A stretch of DNA of 64,000 nucleotides from positions 1 through 64,000 of the forward strand of contig NZ_CACSKD010000020.1 of the NCBI RefSeq assembly GCF_902706285.1, given 5' to 3'. This DNA is from Rhizobium sp. 18055. GTDB lineage: Bacteria > Pseudomonadota > Alphaproteobacteria > Rhizobiales > Rhizobiaceae. This document shows, piece after piece, positions 62,866-64,000 of this stretch. The translations under genes were made by a program, and so were the position numbers. How positions within the stretch are numbered: the stretch's first letter is position 1; each line of letters begins with the position of its first letter. A model generated the notes under the pieces. That model saw only the letters and a program-made list of their open reading frames with translations, ran no database searches and was not told where the DNA came from.

Positions 62866-63846
62866 GTGACAGTACCGCTAGAGCAGGCACCCGCCCACTG
62901 GCACCACGTCCCGATATCCCGAGTCGAGGATTTGTCCGACGCGGTCCATGGAGCAGGAATGGATGCCACGCAGATGGCCGCCGGCAAGCTGTCGGGGAGC
63001 CTGATTTTCGCAGAACAGGGCGGAGTGACTTTCAGCGGCGGCTTGATCAATGGCCGTGTGGCCCTGCGTGGCCCGCTATCGCCCGATACCCTTTCATTGG
63101 GCGTGGCATTGAAGCTACCCGGCCCGTGCTGGCATTGGCTGACCGAGGTGAAGACGGGAGACGTGGGCGTCTTCCATGGTGGGGATGAGCACGATGCACT
63201 CTACACGCCAGGTTCGCTCTACGTCGCAGCGACGATCTCTGCCGATCAGCTTGAGGACGAGGCCGCAAAGGATGATCTGGTTTTGGATCGAGCAGCACTC
63301 GGCGGCACCGGAATACATCACCGATCGATGTCTTCTGGAGTTGTTGCCACTCTAGCCGCAGAATTTGCCCGGATACATGCTGGTCAGTCGCCCCGGATCG
63401 ATATTGGCCCCATGCTTCTCAGAGCATTCATCAGTCATTTGGGCCGCCTGCCGTATGATCATGGGCGCCGGCTAAACACCAACCTCCACGCCAAGATCGC
63501 GGCGAAGGCAAGGGCGTATATTCTGGAGCATCTGGCAGATCCGATCGCTCTTGATGACATCGCCGCGGCGGCGTGCAGTTCACGACGGACGCTGTACCGC
63601 GCGTTCGCCGACATTTTTGATGACACGCCGCAGACCTACGTTCGACGACTTAGGCTCCACCGCATCAGGCAGGGTCTTGCCGGTGAACGCGAAAAGATCT
63701 GCACGATCGCGGTCGTTGCGAACCAGTGGGGCATCAGCGAACTTGGCAGGCTCGCCGGATGGTATCGGCAGATGTTTGGGGAACTGCCCAGCGAGACGCT
63801 GGCTTCTGCGAAGGACAATGCCGAGCAAGCGGGACGTCTTCACTAG
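62866..63846 (+). CDS. AraC-family transcriptional regulator
   Basis: A protein of 326 residues. The C-terminal double helix-turn-helix is clear: DPIALDDIAAAACSSRRTLYRAF and CTIAVVANQWGISELGRLAGWYRQMFG, at about 225-310. The N-terminal ligand-sensing half is variable. I take the GTG at 62866, which has a GGAGG about 10 bases upstream, over a TTG at 62851. Its targets are not evident: no neighbouring operon in view is divergent from it. Confidence 0.8.
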   Translation: MTVPLEQAPAHWHHVPISRVEDLSDAVHGAGMDATQMAAGKLSGSLIFAEQGGVTFSGGLINGRVALRGPLSPDTLSLGVALKLPGPCWHWLTEVKTGDVGVFHGGDEHDALYTPGSLYVAATISADQLEDEAAKDDLVLDRAALGGTGIHHRSMSSGVVATLAAEFARIHAGQSPRIDIGPMLLRAFISHLGRLPYDHGRRLNTNLHAKIAAKARAYILEHLADPIALDDIAAAACSSRRTLYRAFADIFDDTPQTYVRRLRLHRIRQGLAGEREKICTIAVVANQWGISELGRLAGWYRQMFGELPSETLASAKDNAEQAGRLH

Positions 63847-64000
63847 ATTGGCAAAAGGCGCATAGAGGGCATTCCGTTTTCCTGCGACTATAGGAACTTC
63901 AGATGGCATGCCCAAGCCCGGGCGGGCGACGGCTGTCACGGTTCCGGCTTTCGGTTGGAGGGGCACGGTCCATGGCCTCGGGCGCGACGTTGACCAATTT

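Overview
This window reads as a segment of a large conjugative plasmid, or integrated plasmid DNA, from a Rhizobiaceae bacterium of the Agrobacterium/Rhizobium type. The grounds are a complete repABC replication and partition unit, a Ti-plasmid-style trb mating-pair operon and two divergent tra operons, a TraR/TraM pair, and sugar ABC systems typical of these hosts. No tRNA, rRNA or CRISPR array was seen. Layout: bases 1-4409 hold a leftward operon (IolD-like TPP enzyme, NAD-dependent epimerase, a D-2-hydroxyacid dehydrogenase cut by the window edge) facing an IclR regulator, with a 20-bp perfect palindrome between them. Bases about 4975-6847 are an IS110-family remnant interrupted by an IS5-family element. 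Bases 7006-16760 form a polyol catabolic island: ABC transporter, SmoS-like sorbitol/galactitol dehydrogenase, zinc dehydrogenase, PfkB kinase and GatZ-type enzyme, with a LacI regulator. Bases 16911-22737 hold a second LacI regulator divergent from a desaturase-like hydroxylase, a Rieske ferredoxin, a ferredoxin reductase, a TIM-barrel protein and a glutathione-dependent formaldehyde dehydrogenase; together they suggest oxidative demethylation with formaldehyde disposal. Bases 22738-33489 are a scrap zone: an IS6-family element joined to two truncated genes (a DUF6429 gene and a helicase), a DUF1837/HamA-like partner of that helicase, a tyrosine recombinase, a secreted protein, and a second IS6 copy split by an IS110/IS1111-type element with 11-bp terminal inverted repeats.

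Bases 33563-37313 are repABC read leftward (repA, repB, repC), with an antisense ctRNA in the repB-repC gap and two identical 16-bp parS sites. A 22-bp tra-box-like palindrome precedes the rightward trbBCDEJKLFGHI operon (37683-47241). traM and traR follow, then a two-gene unit resembling rcgA-rcgR. A leftward operon traA-traF-traB-traH (58276-52296), with a DUF3800 gene after it, diverges from a rightward traC-traD-traG operon (58525-60956). The oriT and a second tra box lie between them. The right end holds small genes, two gene fragments (sulfatase-like and MOSC) and an AraC regulator.

How it works together: RepABC maintains the replicon, TraA/C/D nick and unwind at oriT, TraG couples the DNA to the Trb channel, and TraR/TraM would switch both tra-box promoters on. 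Two oddities stand out. No traI autoinducer synthase is present in the window, including its usual place before trbB. The TraR also differs at three positions that are nearly invariant in LuxR-type receptors, including Asp70, which is Asn here. The plasmid cargo is mainly catabolism of polyols and probably of methylated cyclitol-like compounds.
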